Assembly (NCBI GenBank): GCA_003478355.1
Contig: QUFC01000011.1
Coordinates: 32,621-96,620 of the forward strand
Source of the DNA: Lachnospiraceae bacterium AM48-27BH
Lineage (GTDB): Bacteria; Bacillota; Clostridia; Lachnospirales; Lachnospiraceae
DNA: 64,000 bases
Direction of reading: 5' to 3'
Shown here: positions 19,333 to 28,269 of the stretch, in pieces
How positions within the stretch are numbered: position 1 is the first letter of the stretch
How the letters are laid out: every line of letters begins with the position of its first letter
The notes under the pieces: model-generated
Databases searched by the model: none
Told to the model about the DNA's origin: nothing
Seen by the model: the letters and a program-made list of their open reading frames with translations, nothing else
Position numbers and translations under genes: made by a program

Positions 19333-19544
19333 ATAAAAAAGTAAGGTTCCGGTTCTTTCTGAACCGATTTTACCGTTGTTTTTGTCGATCGATCATGAAG
19401 ATACAGGACAACGATCCAGGTTTCAAGTTTCAAGCGGCGGTTCGCTGCATACTTTCCGAGAACAAGAAAACATAAGACAGAAGGTGGTGCCTTTGACGTA
19501 GAAAATAAGTCCGTGAATGCAGCTTTGGAGAAACGGAACGGGAG
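19333..19544. other. Non-coding stretch between metA and recA
   Basis: No credible gene. Short ORFs on the minus strand here lack ribosome binding sites. The repeat, promoter and LexA box of recA follow it. Confidence 0.5.
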
Positions 19545-19575
19545 GTTACTGTTTGCACAACGCGTGGACAGTAAC
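19545..19575. repeat. Short palindromic intergenic repeat (GTTRCTGT family)
   Basis: GTTACTGT (19545-19552) and ACAGTAAC (19568-19575) are exact inverted repeats around TTGCACAACGCGTGG. Close relatives are at 37478-37505, 38447-38475 and 42335-42365. Confidence 0.8.
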
Positions 19576-19602
19576 AACAGCTGGGAAAAGACAATAAAAG
19601 GA

Positions 19603-19631
19603 TTGACTTTTCACAGCAAGTATATTATGAT
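19603..19631 (+). promoter_or_regulatory. recA promoter
   Basis: TTGACT at 19603-19608, 17-base spacer, TATGAT at 19626-19631. Transcription would start near 19638, so the LexA box at 19642 overlaps the start region, as expected for a repressed promoter. Confidence 0.8.
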
Positions 19632-19641
19632 TACATTAACA

Positions 19642-19655
19642 AGAACATTTGTTCG
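19642..19655. promoter_or_regulatory. LexA (SOS) box of recA
   Basis: AGAACATTTGTTCG contains GAAC-ATTT-GTTC, a perfect Firmicute LexA core. It lies 16 bases before the recA ATG, just after the -10. Confidence 0.9.
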
Positions 19656-19670
19656 TGATGGAGGAAAAGA

Positions 19671-20732
19671 ATGGATAAAGCGGAGAAGATGAAAGCCCTT
19701 GACGCGGCTTTGACACAGATTGAGAAAGCATATGGAAAAGGTTCCGTGATGAAGTTAGGTGATTCCGGAGCTAATATGAATATAGAGACTGTACCGACCG
19801 GTTCTTTAAGTCTGGATCTGGCGCTTGGACTCGGCGGTATTCCGAAGGGACGTGTAGTAGAGATCTACGGACCAGAGTCCAGTGGTAAGACAACGGTTGC
19901 CCTGCATATGGTGGCAGAGGTGCAGAAAAGAGGCGGTATCGCCGGATTTATTGATGCGGAGCACGCGTTAGACCCGGTTTACGCGAGAAATATCGGTGTT
20001 GATATTGATAACCTGTACATCTCCCAGCCAGATAACGGCGAGCAGGCATTGGAGATCACCGAGACCATGGTGCGTTCAGGCGCAGTCGATATCGTGATCG
20101 TAGACTCTGTAGCAGCCCTGGTTCCGAAGGCAGAGATCGACGGAGATATGGGTGAGTCCCATATGGGTCTGCAGGCGAGACTGATGTCCCAGGCTTTAAG
20201 AAAGTTAACTGGTATTATGAGCAAGTCCAACTGTACGGTGATCTTTATCAACCAGATCCGTGAGAAGATCGGCGTCATGTTCGGTAACCCGGAGACGACT
20301 ACTGGTGGACGTGCGTTAAAGTTCTACGCATCTGTCCGTATGGATGTCCGCAGAACCGACAGTTTGAAGCAGAACGGCGAAGTGGTAGGTAACCATGTCC
20401 GTGTGAAAGTAGTGAAGAATAAGATTGCTCCGCCGTTCAAAGAGGCAGAGTTCGATATCATGTTTGGACAGGGCATTTCCAAGGAGGGTGATATCCTGGA
20501 TCTGGGCGTGAAGTTAGATATCGTGGAGAAGAGTGGCGCATGGTACGCATATGATGGCACGAAGATTGGTCAGGGCCGTGAGAATGCCAAGATCTATCTG
20601 AAGGATAACCCGACAGTATGCTTAGAGATCGAGAACAAGGTCCGTGAGCACTATGGACTGCAGCCGACGGAAGCAGTGGAGGTGCAGGCGGCAGCTTCTG
20701 AAACAGCAGCAGATGCTGAAGTAAATGAGTAA
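19671..20732 (+). CDS. recA: Recombinase RecA
   Basis: Forms filaments on single-stranded DNA, drives homologous recombination and triggers LexA self-cleavage. Walker [10 protein letters not shown] near residue 66, [10 protein letters not shown], the L2 loop [20 protein letters not shown], and [12 protein letters not shown] are all present. 353 residues, with the usual acidic C-terminal tail. GGAGGAAAAGA precedes the ATG. A TTGACT-N17-TATGAT promoter and a perfect LexA box stand directly upstream, so it is SOS-induced. recX follows in the same direction. Confidence 0.98.
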   Translation: MDKAEKMKALDAALTQIEKAYGKGSVMKLGDSGANMNIETVPTGSLSLDLALGLGGIPKGRVVEIYGPESSGKTTVALHMVAEVQKRGGIAGFIDAEHALDPVYARNIGVDIDNLYISQPDNGEQALEITETMVRSGAVDIVIVDSVAALVPKAEIDGDMGESHMGLQARLMSQALRKLTGIMSKSNCTVIFINQIREKIGVMFGNPETTTGGRALKFYASVRMDVRRTDSLKQNGEVVGNHVRVKVVKNKIAPPFKEAEFDIMFGQGISKEGDILDLGVKLDIVEKSGAWYAYDGTKIGQGRENAKIYLKDNPTVCLEIENKVREHYGLQPTEAVEVQAAASETAADAEVNE

Positions 20733-20835
20733 TCGTCAAAGTACGAAACCCTTACACAGGAAAATGATGATTGGATGCCAGGATATACATCGGCGATAAT
20801 CATCGGAATATACCAGTTCATAACAGGAGGCAGAC

Positions 20836-21441
20836 ATGCAGATCATGGCAGTTACTCCTTTTGACAAACGAAGAAGCAAAGTCCTTATCAGTGAGGACTT
20901 TGCCTTTGTTTTATATAATGGAGAGATCAGAAGATATCATATTCAAGAAGGGGCAGAACTGACGGGGGAGAGGTACCGCCAGATCTTAGACGAGGTCCTG
21001 CGGAAACGTGCCAGGGAACGAGCGATTTATCTCTTAAAAGAGAAAGACCGGACTGAGGCAGAGCTGACGAAGAAGCTGAGAGAAGGCTTTTATCCGGAAG
21101 AAGTGATCCGGGAAGTCTTAGAACTGTTTAAAGCACGCCACTACATTGATGATGAGGAATATGGCAGGCGTTATCTGGATAACCACAGCCAGAAGAAGAG
21201 CCGCAGACGCCTCCAGTATGACCTTCAGCGGAAGGGACTGGACCGGGATCAGATCGAAGAATTGCTGGAAGAGATCGAGGTGCCGGAGGAGGATCAGATC
21301 AGGGAATTTCTTCAGAAAAAGGGCTATGATCCGGAGCAGACCGATCAGAAGGAAAAGGGAAAACTTATAATGGCATTAGCCAGGAAAGGTTTTGCCTATG
21401 AAGCTATCCGAAGTGTCATGGGAGAGTGGCTAGATACTTGA
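20836..21441 (+). CDS. recX: Regulatory protein RecX
   Basis: Binds RecA filaments and limits their activity. 201 residues made of three-helix repeats; DRTEAELTKKLREGFYPEEVI and ARHYIDDEEYGRRYLDNH are the recognisable family blocks. AGGAGGCAGAC precedes the ATG at 20836. Position directly downstream of recA is the usual arrangement and suggests co-transcription. The promoter of rny overlaps its stop codon. Confidence 0.9.
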   Translation: MQIMAVTPFDKRRSKVLISEDFAFVLYNGEIRRYHIQEGAELTGERYRQILDEVLRKRARERAIYLLKEKDRTEAELTKKLREGFYPEEVIREVLELFKARHYIDDEEYGRRYLDNHSQKKSRRRLQYDLQRKGLDRDQIEELLEEIEVPEEDQIREFLQKKGYDPEQTDQKEKGKLIMALARKGFAYEAIRSVMGEWLDT

Positions 21442-21466
21442 CATAATGCACAAAACCGTTTAAAAT
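21438..21466 (+). promoter_or_regulatory. rny promoter
   Basis: TTGACA at 21438-21443, 17-base spacer, TAAAAT at 21461-21466. The -35 overlaps the recX stop codon, giving rny its own transcript separate from the SOS unit. Confidence 0.8.
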
Positions 21467-21520
21467 TGTAGTGTTGTATTATTGTACAATGAAAACTAAA
21501 TAAGGAGGTGCTCCTGTGTT

Positions 21521-23074
21521 ATGGGGACTATTGTAATAGCATTAGCAGTAGCAGTCACAGCGATCATTGTGGCGCCTATTACCTGGTTCGCAGCGGTCAC
21601 ACACCGTAAAAATGCTTACGAAAGCAAGATCGGCAGTGCAGAAGAGAAATCCAGAGAGATTATCGATGAAGCATTGAAGACCGCAGAGACAAAGAAGCGC
21701 GAAGCTCTCCTGGAAGCTAAGGAAGAGTCCATCAGGACGAAGAATGAATTAGATAAAGAAACAAGAGAAAGAAGAGCTGAGCTTCAACGTTATGAACGAA
21801 GAGTTTTAAGCAAGGAAGAAAATCTGGACAAGAAGTCCGAATCATTGGAACGCAGAGAAAGTGGTTTGGCAGCTCGTGAAGAGAGCCTGACCAAGAAACT
21901 GACAGAGGCAGATGAGCTTCGTGAGAAGAGACAGCAGGAACTGGAACGTATTTCGGGGCTGACCTCCGAACAGGCGAAAGAATACCTGTTGAAATCAGTA
22001 GAAGACGATGTCAAACATGATACTGCGAAGATGGTCAAAGAGATGGAGACCAGAGCCAAGGAAGAAGCAGATAAAAAGGCGAAGGAATACGTCGTGACTG
22101 CAATTCAGAGATGCGCAGCAGATCATGTGGCTGAGACAACGGTATCCGTTGTACAGCTTCCGAATGATGAGATGAAGGGTCGGATCATTGGTAGAGAGGG
22201 CCGCAATATCCGTACTCTGGAGACTATGACTGGCGTTGAGCTGATCATTGATGATACACCAGAGGCAGTCGTATTATCCGGTTTTGATCCGGTACGACGG
22301 GAAGTAGCAAGAATCGCACTGGAACGTCTGATTGTGGACGGACGAATTCATCCGGCCAGAATCGAAGAGATGGTGGAGAAAGCACAGAAAGAAGTAGAAG
22401 CCAACATGCGTGAGGATGGCGAGGCAGCTGCCCTTGAGGTAGGTATCCACGGTATCCATCCGGAGTTAGTAAAGCTTTTGGGTAGAATGAAATTCAGAAC
22501 CAGCTACGGTCAGAATGCGTTAAAGCATTCCATTGAGGTAGCCCAGTTATCCGGACTCCTGGCTGCAGAGGTAGGAGTTGATATCCGAATGGCGAAACGC
22601 GCCGGTTTATTACATGACATTGGTAAATCCATCGACCATGAAGTAGAGGGTTCCCACGTAAAACTGGGTGCAGAACTTTGCAGAAAGTACAAAGAATCCC
22701 CTATCGTGATCAATGCGGTAGAGTCCCATCATGGTGATGTTGAACCAGAGAGTTTGATTGCCTGCATCGTACAGGCGGCAGATACCATTTCCGCCGCACG
22801 TCCAGGTGCAAGAAGAGAAACTCTGGAGACATATACGAACAGACTGAAACAGTTAGAGGAGATTACCGATTCCTTTAAGGGAGTTGATAAGTCCTTCGCA
22901 ATCCAGGCCGGACGTGAAGTCCGTGTTATGGTAGTTCCGGAACAGATCAATGATGATGATATGGTTCTTCTGGCTAGAAACATTTCTAAGAAGATTGAGG
23001 AATCCATGGAATATCCAGGTCAGATCCGTGTCAACGTGATTCGTGAATCAAGAGTGACTGATTACGCAAAATAA
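21521..23074 (+). CDS. rny: Ribonuclease Y
   Basis: Membrane-anchored endoribonuclease that starts mRNA decay. One N-terminal membrane helix ([19 protein letters not shown]), a long charged coiled coil (residues about 30-190, rich in [23 protein letters not shown] sequence), a KH RNA-binding domain ([15 protein letters not shown]) and an HD metal-dependent nuclease domain ([12 protein letters not shown]). 517 residues, standard size. AGGAGGTGCTCC lies before the ATG. Own promoter upstream and hairpin terminator downstream. Confidence 0.96.
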   Translation: MGTIVIALAVAVTAIIVAPITWFAAVTHRKNAYESKIGSAEEKSREIIDEALKTAETKKREALLEAKEESIRTKNELDKETRERRAELQRYERRVLSKEENLDKKSESLERRESGLAAREESLTKKLTEADELREKRQQELERISGLTSEQAKEYLLKSVEDDVKHDTAKMVKEMETRAKEEADKKAKEYVVTAIQRCAADHVAETTVSVVQLPNDEMKGRIIGREGRNIRTLETMTGVELIIDDTPEAVVLSGFDPVRREVARIALERLIVDGRIHPARIEEMVEKAQKEVEANMREDGEAAALEVGIHGIHPELVKLLGRMKFRTSYGQNALKHSIEVAQLSGLLAAEVGVDIRMAKRAGLLHDIGKSIDHEVEGSHVKLGAELCRKYKESPIVINAVESHHGDVEPESLIACIVQAADTISAARPGARRETLETYTNRLKQLEEITDSFKGVDKSFAIQAGREVRVMVVPEQINDDDMVLLARNISKKIEESMEYPGQIRVNVIRESRVTDYAK

Positions 23075-23090
23075 GTGATTAGACAAAAGA

Positions 23091-23146
23091 GAAAAGCATT
23101 ATTTTCAGGTGGGAAACTGCCTTTGAAAATGATGCTTTTCTTTTTT
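23091..23146 (+). terminator. Intrinsic terminator after rny
   Basis: GAAAAGCAT...ATTTTCA pairs with TGAAAAT...ATGCTTTTC, and a T run follows. Confidence 0.8.
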
Positions 23147-23160
23147 CTTACGTTTCATTG

Positions 23161-23197
23161 AACTCTATTGACAAGACCGTGAATTCTGAATAGAGTT
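23161..23197. promoter_or_regulatory. Inverted repeat overlapping a promoter, candidate operator
   Basis: AACTCTATT (23161-23169) and AATAGAGTT (23189-23197) are exact inverted repeats. The left arm runs into a TTGACA -35 (23168-23173) and the right arm covers the expected -10 position (TAGAGT at 23191). A repressor or activator of the secreted protein gene at 23297 could bind here. Confidence 0.5.
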
Positions 23198-23296
23198 AAG
23201 ATAGAAGAATCGGTAAAAGAAAAGCGATAAAAGAAAAGCAATCAAAGAAAAACAATAAAAGGAATAAATGATAGAGGCAAGACAGGAGGAGATACA

Positions 23297-24310
23297 ATGG
23301 GAAGAATGAAAAAAATAGCAGGTTTATTATCATTGACCGCACTGCTGACCATTGCCATGAGTGTTCCGGCATTTGCAGCGAAAAAGATCAAAGAGGTATC
23401 TATCAGCGTAAGTGATGAATTTAAGATTGGTGAGGACTGTTCTACCGAGGATGTAGAAGTGACCTCCAAGAGTAAAAAATATACCGTTGGTGATGTGGAA
23501 ATCTTAAATGAGATCAACGAATGGGGACCATCTGATGTACCGGAACTGGAAGTAACCCTGAATGCTGAGGATGGGTATTATTTTTCCATCAGTGCTGCCA
23601 CGATCAATGTAAAGGGTGGAACTTATGTCAGCGGAAGAAAAGGTGACAGTAACTATTCTGTTATTTTAAAGCTGCGACTTCCGGCATTGACGAACCAGGT
23701 GGGAACTGTAGAAGAGGCAGGCTGGTCCTCTAAAAATGTGGCGTCATGGAAAGAAACCTACAATGCAGGAAGCTATGAAGTAACTCTGTACCATGATGGT
23801 AAGAAGTATGGAACCATCCAGTCAGCAGTGGGAACAACCTTTGATTTCGCTCCATTTATGAAAAAAGCGGGAACTTATACTTATAAAGTACGTGGTGTGA
23901 ATACCGCAGACAGCAAGATCAAAGGTGACTGGTTTGAGAGCCAGAGCGGTTCTTACATTGATGAGGCTACAGCGGAGAGTTATCGCACCCAGTACGGCAG
24001 TGCCATTCCAACTGGAATAACCGAGCCAGATCAGCAGATTCCTCAGAGCTCTAATGGAACGGGATGGCAGAAGGATAACAAAGGCTGGTGGTATCGGAAT
24101 GCCGATGGAACCTACCCAACCAATAACTGGCAGCAGGTGAATGGCAAATGGTATTACTTTGATTCTGTTGGCTATATGGTGACTGGCTGGATCGAATGGA
24201 ATGGCAAGTACTATTACTGCAGACCGGTTGACGGCGATATGTTAGTAGATACGGTGGTACCAGACGGCTCTGGCCGGAGAGTGGACTCTACTGGCGCATG
24301 GATTCAGTAG
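23297..24310 (+). CDS. Secreted protein with C-terminal cell-wall (choline-type) binding repeats
   Basis: Signal peptide (MKKIAGLLSLTALLTIAMSVPAFA, cleavage after AFA), then two strand-rich domains of unknown function (residues about 30-240), then repeats GWWYRNADGTYPTNNWQQ / GKWYYFDSVGYMVTGW / GKYYYC, which are CW-binding-type motifs that hold proteins to the cell surface. 337 residues. AGGAGGAGATACA precedes the ATG. No enzymatic motif is visible, so a surface structural or adhesive role is only a guess. An inverted repeat over its likely promoter suggests specific regulation. Confidence 0.8.
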   Translation: MGRMKKIAGLLSLTALLTIAMSVPAFAAKKIKEVSISVSDEFKIGEDCSTEDVEVTSKSKKYTVGDVEILNEINEWGPSDVPELEVTLNAEDGYYFSISAATINVKGGTYVSGRKGDSNYSVILKLRLPALTNQVGTVEEAGWSSKNVASWKETYNAGSYEVTLYHDGKKYGTIQSAVGTTFDFAPFMKKAGTYTYKVRGVNTADSKIKGDWFESQSGSYIDEATAESYRTQYGSAIPTGITEPDQQIPQSSNGTGWQKDNKGWWYRNADGTYPTNNWQQVNGKWYYFDSVGYMVTGWIEWNGKYYYCRPVDGDMLVDTVVPDGSGRRVDSTGAWIQ

Positions 24311-24411
24311 GACCTCAGCGGAAGCGTTTAAATTTACGGAGATTAAAAAGTGAAGCAACTGTGAAGGTGCTGGACAGTTATAAAGAAAAACAAGAAGGGG
24401 ATCGGGTAACC

Positions 24412-24954
24412 ATGGGAGATAAGGTAGTACGTCTGAAAAGAGAGTTAAAATATCAGGGAACGATTTTAAAAATTTACGAGGACACAGTGTTAGCCAATGG
24501 TCATGAGGCTCATTGGGATTTTATCCATCATGATGGAGCTGCTGCAGTGGTGCCGGTAACGGATGATGGAAAGATCCTGATGGTTAGACAGTACCGCAAT
24601 GCTTTAAACCGGGAGACTCTTGAAATCCCGGCAGGTAAGCTGGATGCTCCGGATGAGCCAAAGATTGAATGTGCTTACCGGGAACTGGAAGAAGAGACCG
24701 GATATCGCACAGAGAAATTAGAGTACTTGATGAGTCTGAATACCACGGTTGCTTTTTGCGATGAGGCCATTGATATCTTTGTGGCAAGAAACCTGATCCC
24801 ATCCCATCAGCATCTGGATGAGGATGAGTACATTGAAGTAGAAGCGTGGGAGTTAAAAGACCTGATGCAGTTGATCTATGATGGCAAGATGACAGACGCG
24901 AAGACTGTAGCAGCTATCAGTACTTATGCCATTAAGTACGGAGCAATGGTATAA
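24412..24954 (+). CDS. nudF: Nudix hydrolase, ADP-ribose pyrophosphatase type
   Basis: Hydrolyses ADP-ribose or a related nucleoside diphosphate. The Nudix box reads G-5x-E-7x-RELEEETGY with GKLDAPDE at its start; upstream MVRQYRNALNRETLEIPAG is typical of ADP-ribose pyrophosphatases. About 180 residues. The start at 24412 is chosen because AAGGGGATCGGG precedes it and homologues begin here; the open frame reaches back to 24298. Nudix followed by spoIIM and xerD is the same order as in Bacillus subtilis. Confidence 0.87.
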   Translation: MGDKVVRLKRELKYQGTILKIYEDTVLANGHEAHWDFIHHDGAAAVVPVTDDGKILMVRQYRNALNRETLEIPAGKLDAPDEPKIECAYRELEEETGYRTEKLEYLMSLNTTVAFCDEAIDIFVARNLIPSHQHLDEDEYIEVEAWELKDLMQLIYDGKMTDAKTVAAISTYAIKYGAMV

Positions 24955-25037
24955 TTTTCCAAACCGTCTCATAGAATAGTAGCAGCTGTCTGGCTGGTCG
25001 GTCTGTGCGGCTGGCATGAAGCACTGCGGTGTAGTGG

Positions 25038-25577
25038 ATGCAGACAAAGAAAATGGGGCGGATGGTCATGCGAATCTTAAAAAATCGTTCTTGGAATCAA
25101 AAGATAAAATTTCCGATATCCCTATGTATCAGCTTTTTTATAGGAAGTGTATTGGGAGGTGTGATAACCAATCTGCTTAGCAGGGAACTGCTGGAGCAGA
25201 TTGGTTCTTTTGATTTATGGTATGAACAGTCAGATAGTCTGATCCAGAATTTAAAGAAACGTCTGGGACAGTTTATGATGGTGTGCTTAGGTGGAATGAC
25301 TGGATTTTCAGGAATCTGGTTTTATCTGGTTTTTCTGGTTATGGGAGCAGGAGCAGGTGTATGGATCGCAACACTGACTCTTTATGGAGGATGGAAAGGA
25401 ATATTCCTGTTTGCAGTCCACATGATGCCTCAGTGGAGTTGTTATGGGACTCTCTGTCTGTTTTTGGCGGCCGGATCCAGGAATGGGCTGGATCATATGA
25501 AATTACGGGGCTGGGTTTTGATGGTTTTGTGGCTATTTCTTGGCGTATTAATTGAGTATCAGATTGGAAAAATATAA
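25038..25577 (+). CDS. spoIIM: Stage II sporulation protein M-like membrane protein
   Basis: Membrane protein of 179 residues or slightly fewer, with about four hydrophobic segments (ISLCISFFIGSVLGGVI, FSGIWFYLVFLVMGAGAGVWI, GIFLFAVHMMPQ, WVLMVLWLFLGVLIEY). In Bacillus SpoIIM acts with SpoIID and SpoIIP in engulfment of the forespore. The identification rests on the membrane pattern, the length, and the Nudix-spoIIM-xerD order shared with Bacillus. Several in-frame ATGs (25038, 25053, 25062, 25068) make the start uncertain. If correct, the organism belongs to a spore-forming lineage. Confidence 0.68.
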   Translation: MQTKKMGRMVMRILKNRSWNQKIKFPISLCISFFIGSVLGGVITNLLSRELLEQIGSFDLWYEQSDSLIQNLKKRLGQFMMVCLGGMTGFSGIWFYLVFLVMGAGAGVWIATLTLYGGWKGIFLFAVHMMPQWSCYGTLCLFLAAGSRNGLDHMKLRGWVLMVLWLFLGVLIEYQIGKI

Positions 25578-25606
25578 TTGCTTTTATAGGCGGTTGAAGA
25601 TATAAT
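25578..25606 (+). promoter_or_regulatory. Candidate xerD promoter
   Basis: TTGCTT at 25578-25583, 17-base spacer, perfect TATAAT at 25601-25606, directly after the spoIIM stop. A TCCGCA/TGCGGA hairpin lies between it and xerD. Confidence 0.6.
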
Positions 25607-25723
25607 GATAGATAACGCAGAAGTCTATCTAAATCAATCCTGGTCCGCAGTGGTGCGGAGATGGGATTGTGATACAGAAGAAGGGTTTGGAGAAGGGAAA
25701 GTTAAGGGACAGGAAATACGAGT

Positions 25724-26581
25724 ATGGAAAATGAGATAAAAGGATTTATGGATTATCTGGCTGGGGAGAAAGGCGCATCGAAGAATACGCAGCTTTCCTA
25801 TGAGCGGGATATCAACCAGTTAAAAAAATATCTGGAGGAAAAGGGGATCACGGATGTAACCAGAGTTACCAGAACCGTGTTGAATTCTTATGTCCTTTAT
25901 CTGGAAAAAGAAGGAAGGGCGACAACGACGATTTCCAGAATGTTGGCATCCATAAAGGCATTTTTTCATTATGAATTTCGAGAAGGCGTGATCAAGAAAG
26001 ATCCGGCGGAGCTGTTAAAAGCGCCGAAAATTGAGAAAAAAGCGCCAGTGATTTTATCAGTAGACGAGGTGAACCGTCTTCTGGCCCAGCCAGAAGGAAA
26101 GACGCCAAAAGAGATTCGCGATAAAGCCATGCTGGAACTATTATATGCCACAGGAATCCGGGTATCTGAGCTGATCGGATTAAAGCTGGATGACATCAAT
26201 ATGAACATTGGCTTTATCACCTGCCGTGATGAGCGAAAAGAGCGGACAGTGCCATTCGGCAAAACCGCGAAAAAAGCCATGGAGTCTTATCTGGATTCAG
26301 CTAGAACCATTTTATGCGGCGATCAGGAACAGAAGCATTTGTTTGTAAACTGTAACGGAAGCGTGATGAGCCGCCAGGGCTTCTGGAAGATTTTAAAGCA
26401 TTATGGCAGTCTGGCAGGAATTGAGGCGGATATTACGCCTTACACGCTGCGTCACTCATTCGCTGCCCATCTGATCAGCAGTGGAGCGGATATGCATGCG
26501 GTGCAGACTATGTTAGGTCATTCAGATCTGGCGACTACCCAGATGTATATGGGATATCGTCAACATACAAGCAATAGATAA
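25724..26581 (+). CDS. xerD: Tyrosine recombinase XerD
   Basis: Site-specific recombinase that resolves chromosome dimers at dif. N-terminal SAM-like core-binding domain (FMDYLAGEKGASKNTQLSYERDI), then the catalytic domain with Arg in YATGIRVSEL, HxxR in TLRHSFAAHL, His in LGHSD, and the Tyr nucleophile in TTQMYMG. 285 residues. The last residues (YRQHTSNR) do not match the usual VYxxxHPRA ending; neither other frame restores it. AGGAAATACGAGT precedes the ATG. Confidence 0.88.
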   Translation: MENEIKGFMDYLAGEKGASKNTQLSYERDINQLKKYLEEKGITDVTRVTRTVLNSYVLYLEKEGRATTTISRMLASIKAFFHYEFREGVIKKDPAELLKAPKIEKKAPVILSVDEVNRLLAQPEGKTPKEIRDKAMLELLYATGIRVSELIGLKLDDINMNIGFITCRDERKERTVPFGKTAKKAMESYLDSARTILCGDQEQKHLFVNCNGSVMSRQGFWKILKHYGSLAGIEADITPYTLRHSFAAHLISSGADMHAVQTMLGHSDLATTQMYMGYRQHTSNR

Positions 26582-26608
26582 ATTCAATATTCATATAAGA
26601 TCATGCAT

Positions 26609-26640
26609 GTTAAATAAGTGCTATGTTAAATAAGTGCTAT
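26609..26640 (+). repeat. Perfect 16-base tandem duplication
   Basis: GTTAAATAAGTGCTAT occurs twice without gap (26609-26624 and 26625-26640) between xerD and udk. No function is evident. Confidence 0.9.
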
Positions 26641-26725
26641 GGAAAAGAGTTTGGTAAATCATTGCCATAAGCAGAACACGATCGGCTGTGATGAAAACAT
26701 CGATTTCGTAGATACGGAGGAACAC

Positions 26726-27343
26726 ATGAAAACAGTTATTATCGGAATTGCCGGAGGAACCGGTTCTGGAAAATCCACATTTACAAACCGTTTAAAGGAC
26801 GAATTTAAGGATCAGGTGGCGGTATTATACCATGATAATTATTACCGCGCCCAGGACGATATTCCATTTGAGGAGCGCAAGAAGGTCAATTATGATCATC
26901 CAGACGCTTTTGAGACAGAACTTCTCATCGAACATATCAAACAGTTAAAAGAAGGACATGCCATCCAGTGTCCAGTCTATGATTATGCAGCCCACAACCG
27001 TTCCAAGGAAGTAGTGGAGATCCAGCCCAAACGGGTGATCTTGTTAGAGGGAATCCTGGTGCTGGCAGATCCGCGGTTGAGAGAACTTCTGGATATCAAG
27101 GTATTTGTGGAGGCCGATGCAGACGAGCGTATCTTAAGGCGGGTGATCCGCGATGTAAAGGAGCGCGGCAGAGACTTAGAGGGTGTAGTAGACCAGTATC
27201 TGACCACCGTAAAGCCGATGCACTATCTGTATGTGGAGCCAACCAGAGCTTTGGCTGATGTGGTCATCAACAGCGGTATGAATCCGGTGGCTTTTGAGAT
27301 GATGAAGCATAACATCCAGAAGCTTCTGGATGAAGAAGTCTAA
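26726..27343 (+). CDS. udk: Uridine kinase
   Basis: Phosphorylates uridine and cytidine in the pyrimidine salvage pathway. P-loop GIAGGTGSGKSTF at the N-terminus, YHDNYYRAQDD, NYDHPDAFE substrate-binding region, and RVIRDVKERGRD lid. 205 residues from the ATG at 26726, preceded by ACGGAGGAACAC; the frame is open further upstream to 26639, but homologues begin at MKTVIIGIAGG. It is followed by the UPF0340 gene in the same direction. Confidence 0.95.
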   Translation: MKTVIIGIAGGTGSGKSTFTNRLKDEFKDQVAVLYHDNYYRAQDDIPFEERKKVNYDHPDAFETELLIEHIKQLKEGHAIQCPVYDYAAHNRSKEVVEIQPKRVILLEGILVLADPRLRELLDIKVFVEADADERILRRVIRDVKERGRDLEGVVDQYLTTVKPMHYLYVEPTRALADVVINSGMNPVAFEMMKHNIQKLLDEEV

Positions 27344-27414
27344 AGTCTGGTGTCAGTGGCGGTAACACCATAAAGGAGCGGAGCAGGATAAGAGATCCGT
27401 GAAGGAGAAAAATC

Positions 27415-27972
27415 ATGGAAACATTGGAAACATTAAAAAAGCAGGCGTATGATGCAGCGAAAGAGATTTTAGAGATTGGACGCTGTAAGGCAGGTGATTT
27501 GTTTGTGGTAGGCTGTTCTACCAGCGAGGTATTGGGAGATAAGATCGGCACTGCCTCCAGTCCGGAGACTGCCCAGGCAGTATTTGCCGGAATCTACCAG
27601 GCAGTCCAGGAAAAACAGGTTTATCTGGCAGCCCAGTGTTGTGAGCACTTAAATCGTGCACTGATCATAGAAGAAGAGGCAGCCAGAAAATTTGGTTATG
27701 AAGAAGTCAATGTAGTTCCTCAGCCCAAAGCCGGAGGTTCTTTCGCTACAGCCGCTTACCATGCATTTGCACACCCAACAGCAGTGGAGCACATCAAAGC
27801 CAGTGCCGGTATGGACATCGGTGATACCCTGATCGGCATGCATTTACGGGATGTGGCAGTTCCTGTGCGGATCAGCCAGAAGCAGATTGGCTGTGCCCAT
27901 GTGGTATGTGCGCGGACCAGAGCCAAGTTTATTGGTGGTGTCCGGGCGATTTATGATGAAAATCGGTTATAG
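27415..27972 (+). CDS. UPF0340 family protein (TIGR01440, YwlG-like)
   Basis: 185-residue cytoplasmic protein of a conserved Firmicute family without a known reaction. Diagnostic stretches are VVGCSTSEVLGDKIG, QCCEHLNRALIIEE, PKAGGSFATAAY and GMDIGDTLIGMHLR. The conserved Cys-Glu-His cluster (CCEHLNR) looks catalytic, but this is inference. AAGGAGAAAAATC precedes the ATG. Followed by a repeat and a terminator. Confidence 0.87.
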   Translation: METLETLKKQAYDAAKEILEIGRCKAGDLFVVGCSTSEVLGDKIGTASSPETAQAVFAGIYQAVQEKQVYLAAQCCEHLNRALIIEEEAARKFGYEEVNVVPQPKAGGSFATAAYHAFAHPTAVEHIKASAGMDIGDTLIGMHLRDVAVPVRISQKQIGCAHVVCARTRAKFIGGVRAIYDENRL

Positions 27973-28026
27973 TGTGGATGCTGAGGATTGCGGGAGTACG
28001 CAGTGCAGAGAAATCTGGTATCAGAT

Positions 28027-28047
28027 GGGTCAAAAGTTTTTGACCCC
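28027..28047. repeat. Palindromic repeat of the GGGTCAAAAG type
   Basis: GGGTCAAAAG-TTTTTGACCC forms a near-perfect hairpin followed by CAACAG. A second copy with the same core is at 45212-45232. Confidence 0.6.
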
Positions 28048-28074
28048 AACAGCTTGATATTGATGGATCATGAG

Positions 28075-28113
28075 AATCCGACATAGTCAGAACATGTCTA
28101 TGTCGGATTTTTT
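28075..28113 (+). terminator. Intrinsic terminator after the UPF0340 gene
   Basis: AATCCGACATAG pairs with CTATGTCGGATT around an 11-base loop, followed by TTTT. Confidence 0.85.
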
Positions 28114-28141
28114 GCGTGAAGATTTTTTATGTAATGACTGG

Positions 28142-28170
28142 TTGACTTAGACTAACTGGTTGCGTATAAT
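28142..28170 (+). promoter_or_regulatory. feoAB promoter with a candidate metal-regulator site
   Basis: TTGACT at 28142-28147, 17-base spacer and a perfect TATAAT at 28165-28170. The spacer contains the palindrome TTAGACTAA (28147-28155), which resembles half of a DtxR/IdeR-type box. Iron-dependent repression is plausible but unproven. Confidence 0.7.
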
Positions 28171-28269
28171 GACACTGGATTAATGATAAAATTTTTCAAT
28201 AATACCATTTATATTAAGAAGTGAAACAATCACATAGAGTGAATATACGAGAGACAAGGAGGAGTCGCC

